Of a stretch of 64,000 bases of DNA, positions 1 to 8,190 are shown one piece after another. The first letter of the stretch is position 1; each line of letters begins with the position of its first letter. The notes under the pieces were generated by a model. The model did no database searches, was not told the DNA's origin, and saw only the letters and a program-made list of their open reading frames with translations. Source of the stretch: JAMXLO01 sp963776505 (GTDB taxonomy: Bacteria; Pseudomonadota; Alphaproteobacteria; Acetobacterales; Acetobacteraceae). The stretch lies in NCBI GenBank assembly GCA_963776505.1, contig CAVZNH010000022.1, positions 90,399 through 154,398 of the forward strand. The letters are read 5' to 3'. Made by a program: the position numbers and the translations under genes.

Positions 1-1019
1 GTCTCGGCATAGTGCAGGCGGAGCACCTCGATGTCGGTGGCGATCAGGCCGCTTTGCTCGACTCGCGGGATCACCTCGGACAGTGCCGGGCAATAGCCAC
101 CCGGGAAGATGTATTTGGCAATCCAGGGATTGGTGAAGCCAGGCCCGTCGCTGCGGCCGATCGCATGCAGCAGTGCCACGCCGTCCGGGTTCAGGCAGCG
201 TGCGACGGTAGTCGAAGAACTCGCATAATGGCCGACACCGACGTGCTCGAACATGCCGACAGACACGATGCGGTCGAACGTTCGATCGAGAGCGCGGTAG
301 TCGAGCAACTCAAACGACACGCGATCTTCCAGCCCTTCCGCCGCGGCGCGACCGCGCGCCTCGGTCAACTGCTCGGTGGACAGGGTAATGCCCAGCACGC
401 GCGCGCCGTATTCGCGTGCCAGCGTCAGTGCAAGCCCGCCCCAGCCGCAGCCTATATCCAGTACCGTCAGATCTGGGCGATCGAGGCACAATTTCGCGGC
501 TATGTGCCGCTTCTTGGCGATCTGTGCCTGCTCCAGGGTTTCATCGCCGCGCGGGAAGTAGGCACAGGAATACTGCCGGTCGCGATCCAGAAACAGGCTG
601 TACAGCCGCCCGTTCAGGTCGTAGTGATGCGCCACGTTGCGCTGCGCCCGCGGAGCCGGATTGTACTGGTCGAGGCGTCGCTTCAATTGGCCGAGCGCTG
701 CGCGCAGACGGCCGATGGGGTGGCCCTTGGCATTCGCCGTCAGGTTCATCACCAGCACATCCAGCGCCTGGTAGATGCCGCCTTCGGCGGGGGTCAGCCC
801 ACCGTCCATGTAGGCTTCGCCGACCGCCACCGCCGGATTGAGGACCAGTCGGCGCACTGTCGCGGCGTCGCGCAATGTGATCCCTGCTTCCGGACCGGAA
901 CCGGGGGGGCCGGCATAGGTCGTCGCTCGTCCGTCGGGCCAACGCACCGTCAAACGACCGAGCACGATGAAGCGTCTCAGTATAGAATCAAGGGCAGCCT
1001 GCATCCCGACCCCGCTCAT
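1..1019 (-). CDS. cfa: Cyclopropane-fatty-acyl-phospholipid synthase (partial, runs off window start)
   Basis: SAM-dependent enzyme that methylenates the double bond of unsaturated acyl chains in membrane phospholipids. The minus frame is open from an ATG at 1019 to the window edge (339 codons), so the C-terminus is missing. The SAM-binding motif VLDIGCGWGG lies near residues 180-190, preceded by the family motif YSCAYF and followed by FEHVGVGHY, LLHAIGR and FPGGYCP, all typical of the Cfa/CmaS family. It lies downstream of fabF on the same strand, 67 bp away, which fits a lipid-modification role. One oddity: just after HY, about 16 bp (around 207-226) reads ASSST where the neighbouring frame reads EFFD, the usual family sequence. 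That suggests a compensating pair of single-base changes. Family assignment is secure; substrate preference cannot be told. Confidence 0.9.
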   Translation of the reverse strand, partial: MSGVGMQAALDSILRRFIVLGRLTVRWPDGRATTYAGPPGSGPEAGITLRDAATVRRLVLNPAVAVGEAYMDGGLTPAEGGIYQALDVLVMNLTANAKGHPIGRLRAALGQLKRRLDQYNPAPRAQRNVAHHYDLNGRLYSLFLDRDRQYSCAYFPRGDETLEQAQIAKKRHIAAKLCLDRPDLTVLDIGCGWGGLALTLAREYGARVLGITLSTEQLTEARGRAAAEGLEDRVSFELLDYRALDRTFDRIVSVGMFEHVGVGHYASSSTTVARCLNPDGVALLHAIGRSDGPGFTNPWIAKYIFPGGYCPALSEVIPRVEQSGLIATDIEVLRLHYAE

Positions 1020-1032
1020 GGCAGCAGAGATT

Positions 1033-1080
1033 GGGATTACATTGCCGTAATCCCGTCGGTTTAGTCAAAACGCCGACGGG
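1033..1080 (-). terminator. Two overlapping hairpins between fabF and cfa
   Basis: Two 8-bp perfect inverted repeats lie in the fabF-cfa gap. One pairs 1052-1059 (CCCGTCGG) with 1073-1080 (CCGACGGG) across a 13-nt loop. The other pairs 1033-1040 (GGGATTAC) with 1047-1054 (GTAATCCC) across a 6-nt loop. They share bases 1052-1054, so both cannot form at full length. The first begins 6 nt after the fabF stop codon and the second ends 13 nt before the cfa ATG. No long U-tract follows. It may be a fab-operon terminator or an attenuator in the cfa leader; the pairing is seen, the role is inferred. Confidence 0.45.
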
Positions 1081-1086
1081 TCACCT

Positions 1087-2349
1087 TCAGTTCACTGCCC
1101 GGAAGATCACCGATGCATTGGTGCCGCCGAAGCCGAAGCTGTTCGACAGCGCGCAGTCGATCTTGCGCTGCTGCGCGATGTTGGCGACGCGGTCGATCAC
1201 GCTTTCGCGGCTTGGTTCTTGCAGGTTCAGCGTGGGTGGCGCCACGCTGTCGCGGATGGCCAGAATGGAGAATATCGCCTCGACGGCGCCGGCCGCGCCG
1301 AGCAGGTGCCCGATTGCGGACTTGGTGGATGACATTGCCAGGCCTTCGGCTGCTCTCCCGAACACCAGCTCCACCGCCTCAAGCTCGAGATCGTCGCCGA
1401 GCGGCGTCGAGGTGCCGTGCGCGTTCACGTACTGGATCTGGTCCGGCGTGATCCGCCCATTGCGCAACGCCGCACGCATCGAGCGCACTGCGCCATCGTG
1501 ACCCTCGGCCGGCGCCGTGATGTGATAGGCATCGCCCGACATGCCGTAGCCGGCGATCTCGGCGTAGATCTTCGCGCCGCGCCGCTTGGCGTGTTCGTAT
1601 TCCTCCAGCACCAGCACACCGGCGCCTTCGCCCATCACGAAGCCGTCGCGGTCCTTGTCCCACGGCCGCGACGCCCTGGCCGGCTGATCGTTGAAGCCGG
1701 TGGACAGCGCACGCGAGGCGCAGAAGCCGGCGATGCCCAGCTCGCATACCGCGGCCTCGGCACCGCCTGCGACCATCACGTCGGCGTCGCCCCACATGAT
1801 CAGCCGCGCCGCGTCACCGATCGCATGCACACCGGTCGCGCATGCGGTCACCGCCGAGTGGTTCGGTCCCTTGAAGCCGTATTTGATCGAGACATGGCCT
1901 GACGCGAGATTGATCAGCGCCGATGGGATGAAGAACGGCGACAGCCGGCGCGCGCGCCCTTCATGCACCTGGATCGACGCCTCGAAGATTGTCTGGAGCC
2001 CACCGATGCCGGAGCCGATCATCACGCCGGTGGCACAGCGATCGTCTTCGTTCTCCGGCATCCAGCCGGAATGCTCCACCGCCTCGGTCGCCGCGACGAG
2101 ACCGAGATGGATGAAGCGGTCCATCTTCTTCACGTCCTTCACCGGGATCCACTCGGCGATGTCGAGGCCGTACTCGGCCTTCACACCCGTCGGCACCTGG
2201 CCCGCCACCTTGCATGGCAGGTCCTTGGTGTCGAACGCCTGGATCGCGCCGATGCCCGATTCGCTATTGGTCAGACGCTGCCAGACATGCTCGACACCGA
2301 GCCCGAGCGGACAGGCAATTCCCATGCCCGTCACCACCACACGGCGCAT
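1087..2349 (-). CDS. fabF: 3-oxoacyl-ACP synthase II (KAS II)
   Basis: Condenses malonyl-ACP with acyl-ACP in the elongation step of type II fatty acid synthesis in the cytoplasm. The 420-residue product has the complete thiolase-fold signature: nucleophile Cys about residue 170 in the AVTACATG motif, catalytic His in NAHGTSTPLGD (about 310) and His in GHLLGAAG (about 345), and the C-terminal glycine loop NSFGFGGTNAS. I chose the ATG at 2349 (MRRVVVTGMG), which has GGGAGG just upstream; the frame is open 21 codons further but that extension is not conserved. It lies 25 bp downstream of acpP and is the last gene of the fabD-fabG-acpP-fabF run before cfa. No frame damage is seen. Confidence 0.97.
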   Translation of the reverse strand: MRRVVVTGMGIACPLGLGVEHVWQRLTNSESGIGAIQAFDTKDLPCKVAGQVPTGVKAEYGLDIAEWIPVKDVKKMDRFIHLGLVAATEAVEHSGWMPENEDDRCATGVMIGSGIGGLQTIFEASIQVHEGRARRLSPFFIPSALINLASGHVSIKYGFKGPNHSAVTACATGVHAIGDAARLIMWGDADVMVAGGAEAAVCELGIAGFCASRALSTGFNDQPARASRPWDKDRDGFVMGEGAGVLVLEEYEHAKRRGAKIYAEIAGYGMSGDAYHITAPAEGHDGAVRSMRAALRNGRITPDQIQYVNAHGTSTPLGDDLELEAVELVFGRAAEGLAMSSTKSAIGHLLGAAGAVEAIFSILAIRDSVAPPTLNLQEPSRESVIDRVANIAQQRKIDCALSNSFGFGGTNASVIFRAVN

Positions 2350-2374
2350 CACTTGGACCTCCCCGATGGGCCGA

Positions 2375-2614
2375 TCAGGCGGCCTTCTGCTTCTCGATGT
2401 ATTCGATCGCATCCTTCACGGTGCTGATCTTCTCTGCCGCGTCCTCGGGGATTTCCACGCCGAACGCCTCCTCGAAGGCCATCACCAGTTCGACGGTATC
2501 GAGGCTGTCGGCGCCGAGATCATCGATGAACGAGGCCTCAGGTGTGACCTTGGCTTCCTCGACCCCCAGGTGCTCGACGACAATCTTTTTGACCTTGTCC
2601 GCGATCTCGCTCAT
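2375..2614 (-). CDS. acpP: Acyl carrier protein
   Basis: Small acidic carrier that holds growing acyl chains on a 4'-phosphopantetheine arm for fatty acid synthesis. The 79-residue product is full length and contains the modification motif GADSLD, with the attachment serine at residue 37. Acidic helices follow (ELVMAFEEAFGVEIP). It sits between fabG and fabF, the classical position. AAGGAG lies 12 nt before the ATG. The gene is intact. Confidence 0.98.
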   Translation of the reverse strand: MSEIADKVKKIVVEHLGVEEAKVTPEASFIDDLGADSLDTVELVMAFEEAFGVEIPEDAAEKISTVKDAIEYIEKQKAA

Positions 2615-2733
2615 CGGCTGTGCAACTCCTTCAGAAGGACGCGCCCGGGGGCTCGTGCCGCGGTACCCGCGCCGGACGAAGCGTTCGGGCGCTTAGCATG
2701 GTTTCCGAGGGCGCGCCAACAAGCCCGGCGGCC

Positions 2734-3472
2734 TCAAATCATGGCCATCCCGCCATTAACATGCAGTGTAGCGCCGGTGACCCAGCCGGCCTCGTCCGAC
2801 GTGAGATAGACCACCGCGGCGGCAATGTCCTCTGGTTTGCCGATCCGCCCCAATGGGATCGATTCGGTCAATCTGGTCCGCTGCTGCTCGGACAGCCTGT
2901 CGGTCATCGCCGTGGTCACGAAGCCGGGTGCAACGGCATTCACGGTTACGCCACGTGAGGCGACCTCGTGCGCCAGAGCCTTGGTCATGCCCACGAGTCC
3001 GGCCTTGGCGGCGGCGTAGTTGGCCTGGCCGGCATTGCCGGTCGCGCCGACGATCGAGCTGATGTTGACGATCCGGCCCGCGCGCCGGCGCAGCATGCCC
3101 CGCAGCACGGACCGGGCCAGGCGGAACGGGGCCGACAGATCGACGTCCAGCACTGTCTGCCAGTCAGCATCGCTCATCCGCAGAGCCAACATGTCGCGGG
3201 TCATGCCGGCATTGTTGACCAGCGCCCAGAGCGGTCCCGCCACCTGCTCCGCTGCCTCCACCAGCGTCTCGGCTTCCGCGGCGTCGCGCAGGTCGGCGGG
3301 ACAGACGAAGGTGCGCTCGCCCAGTTCGGCGGCCAGCGAATTCGAGCGCGTCCCGGCGGGTGCCGGACAGCACAACCACAGCCCCCTGGGCGTGCAGGGC
3401 ACGGGCGATAGCGGCGCCGATGCCGCCGGATGCGCCGGTGACCAGCGCCGGTTTACCGTCCAGCCGGAACAT
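2734..3472 (-). CDS. fabG: 3-oxoacyl-ACP reductase, with suspected single-base insertion
   Basis: NADPH-dependent SDR that performs the first reduction of the fatty acid elongation cycle. From the ATG at 3472 the protein starts MFRLDGKPALVTGASGGIG, the Rossmann TGxxxGIG motif. The frame is lost near residue 45; the rest, including NNAG, the catalytic Ser in NISSIVG and the YAAAKAG motif, continues one base out of register to the stop at 2734. Dropping one base within 3338-3343 (in the GAATTCG stretch) gives an uninterrupted 245-residue FabG of normal length. It starts 2 nt after the fabD stop, so the two are probably translationally coupled. A broken sole fabG within an intact fab operon is unlikely, so I read this as a sequence error. 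Confidence 0.9.
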
Positions 3473-3474
3473 GG

Positions 3475-4443
3475 TCACAACACCTTCAGCAGGGCTTCGA
3501 CCTCGGCCGGCGTGGCCGCTGAAGCGGTGGCGGCGTCGGGGGCGATGCGGCGGACGAGGCCCGACAGCACCTTGCCGGCGCCCAGTTCGACGAAGCTGTC
3601 CACGCCGAGTTCCTCCATCGCGTTGACGCACTCACGCCAGCGCACCATGGCGGTGACCTGGCGGACCAGGAGGTCGATGATCTCGGCGGGGTCGGTGGCC
3701 TTGGCAGCGGAGACGTTGGCGACCAGCGGCACAATGGGGGCGTGCGGTGGCGTATTCTCCAGGGCCTCCGCCATGACATCGGCGGCCGGAGCCATGAGTG
3801 CGCAGTGGAACGGCGCCGAGACCGGCAGCAGCATGGCGCGCCGCACGCCCTTGGAGGCGGCCAGCGCGACGGCGCGCTCGACCGCGCCGCGGTTTCCGGA
3901 GACCACGATCTGGCCGCCGCCGTTGTCATTGGCCGGCTCGATCACCTCGCGTTCGTTGGTCTCGCTGTCGGGGACCGGCGCGGCCTCGGCACAGATTGCC
4001 TCGGCCTGGGACATATCGGCGCCCAGCAGGGCGGCCATGGCGCCTTCGCCGGCGGGCACCGCCTTCTGCATGGCCTGGCCGCGCAACTTCAGCAGGCGTG
4101 CGGCATCGGCAACCGAGAAGCCGCCGGCAGCGGCCAGCGCCGAGTACTCGCCGAGAGAGTGGCCTGCGACCACGACTGCCTTCTGGCGCAGCGTGAAGCC
4201 GCCCTCCTTCTCGAGGACGCGCAGCACGGCGAGCGAGTGGGCCATCAGCGCAGGCTGGGTGTTCTCTGTCAGGATCAGTTCTTCGGCGGGCCCCTCGAAC
4301 ATCAGGCGAGACAGCTTCTGCCTGAGGGTCTCGTCCACCTCTTCGAACACCTCGCGGGCGGCCGAGAAGGCGGCGGCAAGGTCGCGTCCCATGCCGACGG
4401 CCTGGCTGCCCTGGCCCGGGAAGATGAAGGCATGAACCGGCAT
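3475..4443 (-). CDS. fabD: Malonyl-CoA:ACP transacylase
   Basis: Transfers malonyl groups from CoA to ACP, supplying the extender unit for fatty acid synthesis. The 322-residue product starts MPVHAFIFPGQGSQ, with the nucleophile Ser96 in GHSLGEYSAL and the catalytic His near residue 211 in SAPFHCAL. A hydrophilic insert of roughly 15 residues (around 155-170) lengthens it compared with the E. coli enzyme. GGGAG lies 9 nt before the start. It is the first gene of the fabD-fabG-acpP-fabF operon. No fabH or plsX is next to it. Confidence 0.97.
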   Translation of the reverse strand: MPVHAFIFPGQGSQAVGMGRDLAAAFSAAREVFEEVDETLRQKLSRLMFEGPAEELILTENTQPALMAHSLAVLRVLEKEGGFTLRQKAVVVAGHSLGEYSALAAAGGFSVADAARLLKLRGQAMQKAVPAGEGAMAALLGADMSQAEAICAEAAPVPDSETNEREVIEPANDNGGGQIVVSGNRGAVERAVALAASKGVRRAMLLPVSAPFHCALMAPAADVMAEALENTPPHAPIVPLVANVSAAKATDPAEIIDLLVRQVTAMVRWRECVNAMEELGVDSFVELGAGKVLSGLVRRIAPDAATASAATPAEVEALLKVL

Positions 4444-4474
4444 GCGGTGTGCTCCCGAATGGGCTGGCGCGGCG

Positions 4475-4502
4475 GGTTAACTATAGGTCACGAAAGTGTC
4501 AA
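4475..4502 (-). promoter_or_regulatory. Candidate promoter elements upstream of fabD
   Basis: On the minus strand a TTGACA hexamer (4497-4502) lies about 55 bp upstream of the fabD ATG, within the 200-bp gap separating fabD from the divergent receiver gene. A TATAGT (4480-4485) and a TTAACC (4475-4480) follow. Only the poorer second one has a normal 16-bp spacing to the -35 box, so this is a weak prediction. The rest of the gap shows nothing clear. Confidence 0.3.
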
Positions 4503-4643
4503 TGGAGAGCGGCCAACGTTTGATTGCGGTACCACAACCTGATTGCTCTCAGCGGCACTTAATCGTTCGTTAGCCTCGCGCACTTCAGAGTGCGGTTATC
4601 GCGCGCGGGCCGCTACCGCATCGGCATGGGAATCTGAAGTGGC

Positions 4644-5057
4644 ATGCCTATCAAGGTCATTTCCAACGGCGACTCTGCTTTGCTGGTCGATGACCACCCC
4701 GACGTTCTGGTGAGCGTGGGTGCCTTCCTCGAAGCGGCCGGGTTTGACGTGGTGCGAGCGCGCAGCGGTGACGAGGCGTTGGCGTGCCTCGGTTCCGGTC
4801 AGAAGTTCACGCTGTTGGTGACCGATTACGCCATGCCGGGCCTCGATGGGGCTGATCTGGCCAAACAGGCGGTGGAGCTGCTTCCCGGCCTGAAAGTTCT
4901 GATCATCACTGGCTACCCAAGCGACGCCGGCCTGTTCGATCGGCCACCGAGCGTTGCCCTGTTGGCCAAACCGTTCCGGCGCGCGGCACTGATCGCAATG
5001 CTGCAATCGATGTTTGCGACCGGGCAGACGAACCTGCCGACGTCAGCTCCCGATTGA
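4644..5057 (+). CDS. Single-domain response regulator (receiver only)
   Basis: Phosphorylation-controlled signalling protein with no output domain. The 137-residue product is one CheY-like receiver: acidic pair in LLVDDHPD (near residue 15), phosphoacceptor Asp in VTDYAMPGLDG (about 60), switch Thr in LIITGYP, and the invariant Lys in LLAKPFRRAAL. The alternation resembles the receivers of PAS hybrid kinases of alphaproteobacteria, so it may be a phosphate sink or a diffusible partner of a kinase encoded elsewhere. It is transcribed away from fabD and converges with pyrF; no kinase adjoins it. The partner cannot be told from sequence. Confidence 0.88.
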   Translation: MPIKVISNGDSALLVDDHPDVLVSVGAFLEAAGFDVVRARSGDEALACLGSGQKFTLLVTDYAMPGLDGADLAKQAVELLPGLKVLIITGYPSDAGLFDRPPSVALLAKPFRRAALIAMLQSMFATGQTNLPTSAPD

Positions 5058-5078
5058 GCGGCTCCGTGGGCCGCGACG

Positions 5079-5807
5079 CTAACCGCGTCCCAGCTCCATG
5101 TCGGCGATGATCCGTCGCGCTGCCACCGCGGGGTCATAGGCCTGGGTGATCGGCCGGCCCACCACCAGGTAATCCGCGCCTCGCGCGATCGCCTGCGCCG
5201 GAGTTGCGTGCCGCTTGTGATCGTCCACCGCGCCGCCCGGCTCGCGAATCCCCGGCGTGGCGATCAACAGTTGCTGGGCCCCGGCCATGCGTCGGATCGC
5301 GTTCGGATCGTCGCCGGCCGAGGCGATGATGCCGTCGCAGCCGCACGCCACTGCCTGACGCACGCGCAGCTGGATCAGTTCGGATACCGGCAGCGCATAG
5401 CCCATCTCGCGCGCCGCCGAATCGTCGAGGCTGGTCAGCACGCTGATCGCGAACACCTTGGTGCGCGGCGATTCGCCCTTGCCGGCCACTGCCGCGCGCA
5501 TGATCTCCGGATCGCCATGCACGGTGACCAGGCTCACGCCACGCTCGGCGGCGCGCGCGACGCCCTGGCGGACAGTCTCGCCGATGTCGTACATCTTGGC
5601 GTCGAGGAATATGCGCTTGCCTTGCGCGATCAGATCGTCGATGAGCCGTTCGGCCCCCGGCGCGAACAGCAGCCATAGACCGATCTTGAAGAACGACACG
5701 ATGCCGTCGAGCCGCTGCGCCAGCCGCGCCGCGCCGTCAGTCGTCGGCACGTCGAGCGCCACGATCAGCCGATCGGCCATCGCCTCCGGGATGTCGCGCG
5801 CTGTCAT
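5079..5807 (-). CDS. pyrF: Orotidine 5'-phosphate decarboxylase
   Basis: Catalyses the last step of de novo UMP synthesis. The 242-residue product has the substrate motifs LIVALDVP and FFKIGL, the catalytic signature DAKMYDIG (Asp69, Lys71, Asp74), and the phosphate-gripping end ADYLVVGRPIT. The ATG at 5807 overlaps the stop codon of the upstream MaoC gene as ATGA, so translation of the two is probably coupled. The frame continues open upstream of this ATG, but only as an antisense-like reading of the MaoC gene. Intact. Confidence 0.96.
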   Translation of the reverse strand: MTARDIPEAMADRLIVALDVPTTDGAARLAQRLDGIVSFFKIGLWLLFAPGAERLIDDLIAQGKRIFLDAKMYDIGETVRQGVARAAERGVSLVTVHGDPEIMRAAVAGKGESPRTKVFAISVLTSLDDSAAREMGYALPVSELIQLRVRQAVACGCDGIIASAGDDPNAIRRMAGAQQLLIATPGIREPGGAVDDHKRHATPAQAIARGADYLVVGRPITQAYDPAVAARRIIADMELGRG

Positions 5808-6253
5808 GAGCGTGGCCGCCGCGGTACCACCAGTTTTGGGGTGAAGCTCTGCACCGTCTCGCCCTTCTGGTTCTTCGTCAGGCACCGTACCAGTACCGTC
5901 CCGCGATCCGGCTTCGAGCGCGACGGGATGATCTCGAGCACCTCGCATTCCACGTGCAGGGTATCGCCGGGACGCACCGGATTCGTCCACAGCAGCTCGC
6001 CACCGGTGCCGATGATGCCGCCTGCGATCGGCAGGCCGCCGTTCACGATCAGCCGCATCATGGTGACGGCGGTATGCCAGCCGCTTGCCACCAGGCCGCC
6101 GAACAGCGTGCCGCGCGCTGCCGCGTCGTCCATATGGAACGGCTGCGGGTCGTGGTCGGCGGCGAAACGGGTGATCTCGCCGGCGTCCATCGTGTGCGTG
6201 CCGCTGACGAAGCGTTGCCCCACGCTGAGGTCGTCCAGATAGAGCGCATCCAT
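5804..6253 (-). CDS. MaoC-like (R)-specific enoyl-CoA hydratase family protein
   Basis: Hot-dog-fold hydratase, expected to hydrate enoyl-CoA or a related acyl thioester. The 149-residue product, from the ATG at 6253 (MDALYLDDLSVGQRF), carries the hydratase-type motif ITRFAADHDPQPFHMDD with the catalytic Asp and His near residues 28-34, and FGGLVASGWHT. The sequence end (LVRCLTKNQKGETVQSF) fits the MaoC dehydratase subfamily common in alphaproteobacteria. It precedes pyrF with a 4-nt overlap and diverges from the dehydrogenase gene at 6313. The true substrate is unknown. Confidence 0.88.
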   Translation of the reverse strand: MDALYLDDLSVGQRFVSGTHTMDAGEITRFAADHDPQPFHMDDAAARGTLFGGLVASGWHTAVTMMRLIVNGGLPIAGGIIGTGGELLWTNPVRPGDTLHVECEVLEIIPSRSKPDRGTVLVRCLTKNQKGETVQSFTPKLVVPRRPRS

Positions 6254-6312
6254 CGCGCCAGCATAGCGGGCGGCCGGTGGTCGGACTACGCTGGCGCGAT
6301 GGAGGGGTTGCC

Positions 6313-7729
6313 ATGCCGGATACTGCACTGCTCGATGCTATCCTCGCTGTGGTGGGCGAGCGCGGGCTGCTGACCGACGCTGCCGACACTGCGGCCTACG
6401 CCGTGGACTGGCGGCGGCTGTATCAGGGCCGTACGCCGGCGGTGATACGTCCCGGCAGCACCGACGAGCTGGCGCGAGTGGTGCGGCTGTGCGCCGAAGG
6501 CGCGGGCGCCGATCGTGCCGCAGGGCGGCAACACATCGATGGTCGGTGGCGCGACCCCGGCCGAGGATGGCAGCGAGTTCGTGCTGAGCACGTCGCGGCT
6601 GGCGCGGGTGCGCGACATCGATCCGCTCGATCTGACCATGACGATCGAGGCGGGCGTCACGCTGAAGGCGGCGCAGATTGCGGCAGCGGAGGCGGGGTGT
6701 CTGCTGCCGCTGTCGATCTCGTCGGAGGGCAGCGCGCAGATCGGCGGCGTGCTGGCCACCAATGCCGGCGGCAACAACACGGTGCGGTATGGCAATGCGC
6801 GCGATCTGGTGCTCGGGCTGGAAGTGGTGCTGCCGGACGGCACGGTGTGGAATGGACTGCGCAAGCTGCACAAGGACAACACCGGCTATTGCCTGCGTCA
6901 GTTGTTCGTGGGTTCGGAAGGGACGCTTGGCATCATCACCGCGGCGGTACTGAAGCTAGTGCCGCGGCCCCGCGAGATCTGTGTGGCGCTGTGCGCGGTG
7001 GCGTCGCCCGAGGCGGCGCTACAGTTGTTCAGTCGTTTCCAGTTGCACGATCCGGCGTCGATCAGCGCATTCGAACTGATGTCGGGGCTCGGGACCGAGT
7101 TCGTGCTGCGGCATATCGAGGGTGCCGTGCTGCCGCTGGCCTCGCCCGCGCCGAATTACGTGCTGGTGGAGCTCGCGACACCGCGGCCGGACGCGGGTCT
7201 GCGCGCCGCGTTCGAGACAGTGCTGGAAGCGGCGCTGGGCGATGGCGTGGTGTCGGATGCCGCGATCGCGGAGAGCGAGGCGCAGCGCGCGGCGATCTGG
7301 CGGCTGCGCGAGGAACACTCCGAGGCGCAGAAGCGCGAGGGTGCCAGCGTGAAGAACGACGTTTCGGTGCCGGTTTCCAAAGTGCCGGAGTTCATCCGCC
7401 GCGCAACAATCGCGTGCGAGACGCTGATGCCGGGGATCCGCGCCGTGCCGTTCGGCCACATGGGCGACGGCAACATCCACTTCAATCTGGAACAGCCGGT
7501 GGATGCCGATCCCGCATGGTTCCTGGCGCAGGATCACGCCATCATGGATACGGTGAACGAGGTGGTGCGCGATCTCGATGGCAGTTTCTCGGCCGAGCAT
7601 GGGATCGGGAAGTTGAAGCCGTACATGATGCCGGACTGGCGTGGCGGTGCGGAGCTCGCGGTGATGCGGCGGATCAAGGATACGCTGGACCCGCTGGGGA
7701 TCATGAATCCGGGGAAGGTGCTGCCGTAG
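6313..7729 (+). CDS. FAD-linked D-2-hydroxyacid dehydrogenase (GlcD/D2HGDH type), suspected single-base insertion
   Basis: Flavoprotein of the vanillyl-alcohol-oxidase superfamily that oxidises a D-2-hydroxyacid such as D-lactate, D-2-hydroxyglutarate or glycolate. The FAD-binding segment includes PQGGNTSMVGG, LATNAGGNNTVRYGNARD and FVGSEGTLGIIT. The C-terminal metal/substrate site appears as PFGHMGDGNIHFN and AEHGIGKLKPYMMP. The ATG at 6313 has GGAGGGG before it. The first 62 codons are one base out of register with the remainder; removing one G near 6499-6500 joins them into a 471-residue protein of normal length. The single-gene arrangement without glcE/glcF favours a D-lactate or D-2-hydroxyglutarate dehydrogenase over glycolate oxidase. 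Confidence 0.9.
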
Positions 7730-8098
7730 TCAATCGTCGGTATCGGGGGTGGGCAGATCGACGTTCCGGTAAAATTCTGCCAAGGGAATAGCGACGTCGA
7801 TCTCTGGCATTTCGAGCGTTGCATCGTCGAGCATGACCGTGCCGATCCGCGCGTCGCCGATACGCGCGAATATCGTGGCGCCGATCCTGCCCTGCTCCAG
7901 CATGATGTAGCGCTGGATGGATGCGGTGTTGCGGTATTCCTCATTCTTGACCAGGCGATCGAGGGCAGCCGTGCTGGGCGACAGGACCTCGAAGACTACC
8001 ACGGGATTCGACAGGGCGTCCGACGATCCATCGACCGGAGAGCAGGTAACGACGACATCCGGATTGGCTTTGACAGCTTCATGCTCATGGGGGATGCC
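7730..8098 (-). pseudogene. Uma2-family (PD-(D/E)XK-like) protein, 5'-truncated remnant
   Basis: The minus frame matches the C-terminal two thirds of a Uma2 (DUF820) protein. NPDVVVTC gives the family Asp, VVVFEVLSPST the downstream Glu, and KNEEYRNTASIQRYIMLEQ is a highly typical stretch. Upstream, the frame meets a TAG at 8099-8101, and the N-terminal 60-70 residues of a normal Uma2 protein are absent; the DNA there belongs to the start region of the type III PKS gene. This looks like a 3' fragment left after a rearrangement. It abuts the dehydrogenase stop codon (7729/7730). Confidence 0.75.
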
Positions 8099-8190
8099 CT
8101 ATAGCACACTTGGTGTTCGTCCCCGCCCACGGGAATGAATCGGGGCCAGACCGCGTCAATTCGCAAGGAGTTCGGCATGAGCAATCCACG

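Noticed and set aside
5079..6389. PyrF with a 194-residue N-terminal extension
   Set aside because: The extension is the MaoC gene read in another frame; the ATG at 5807 overlapping the MaoC stop gives a normal PyrF.
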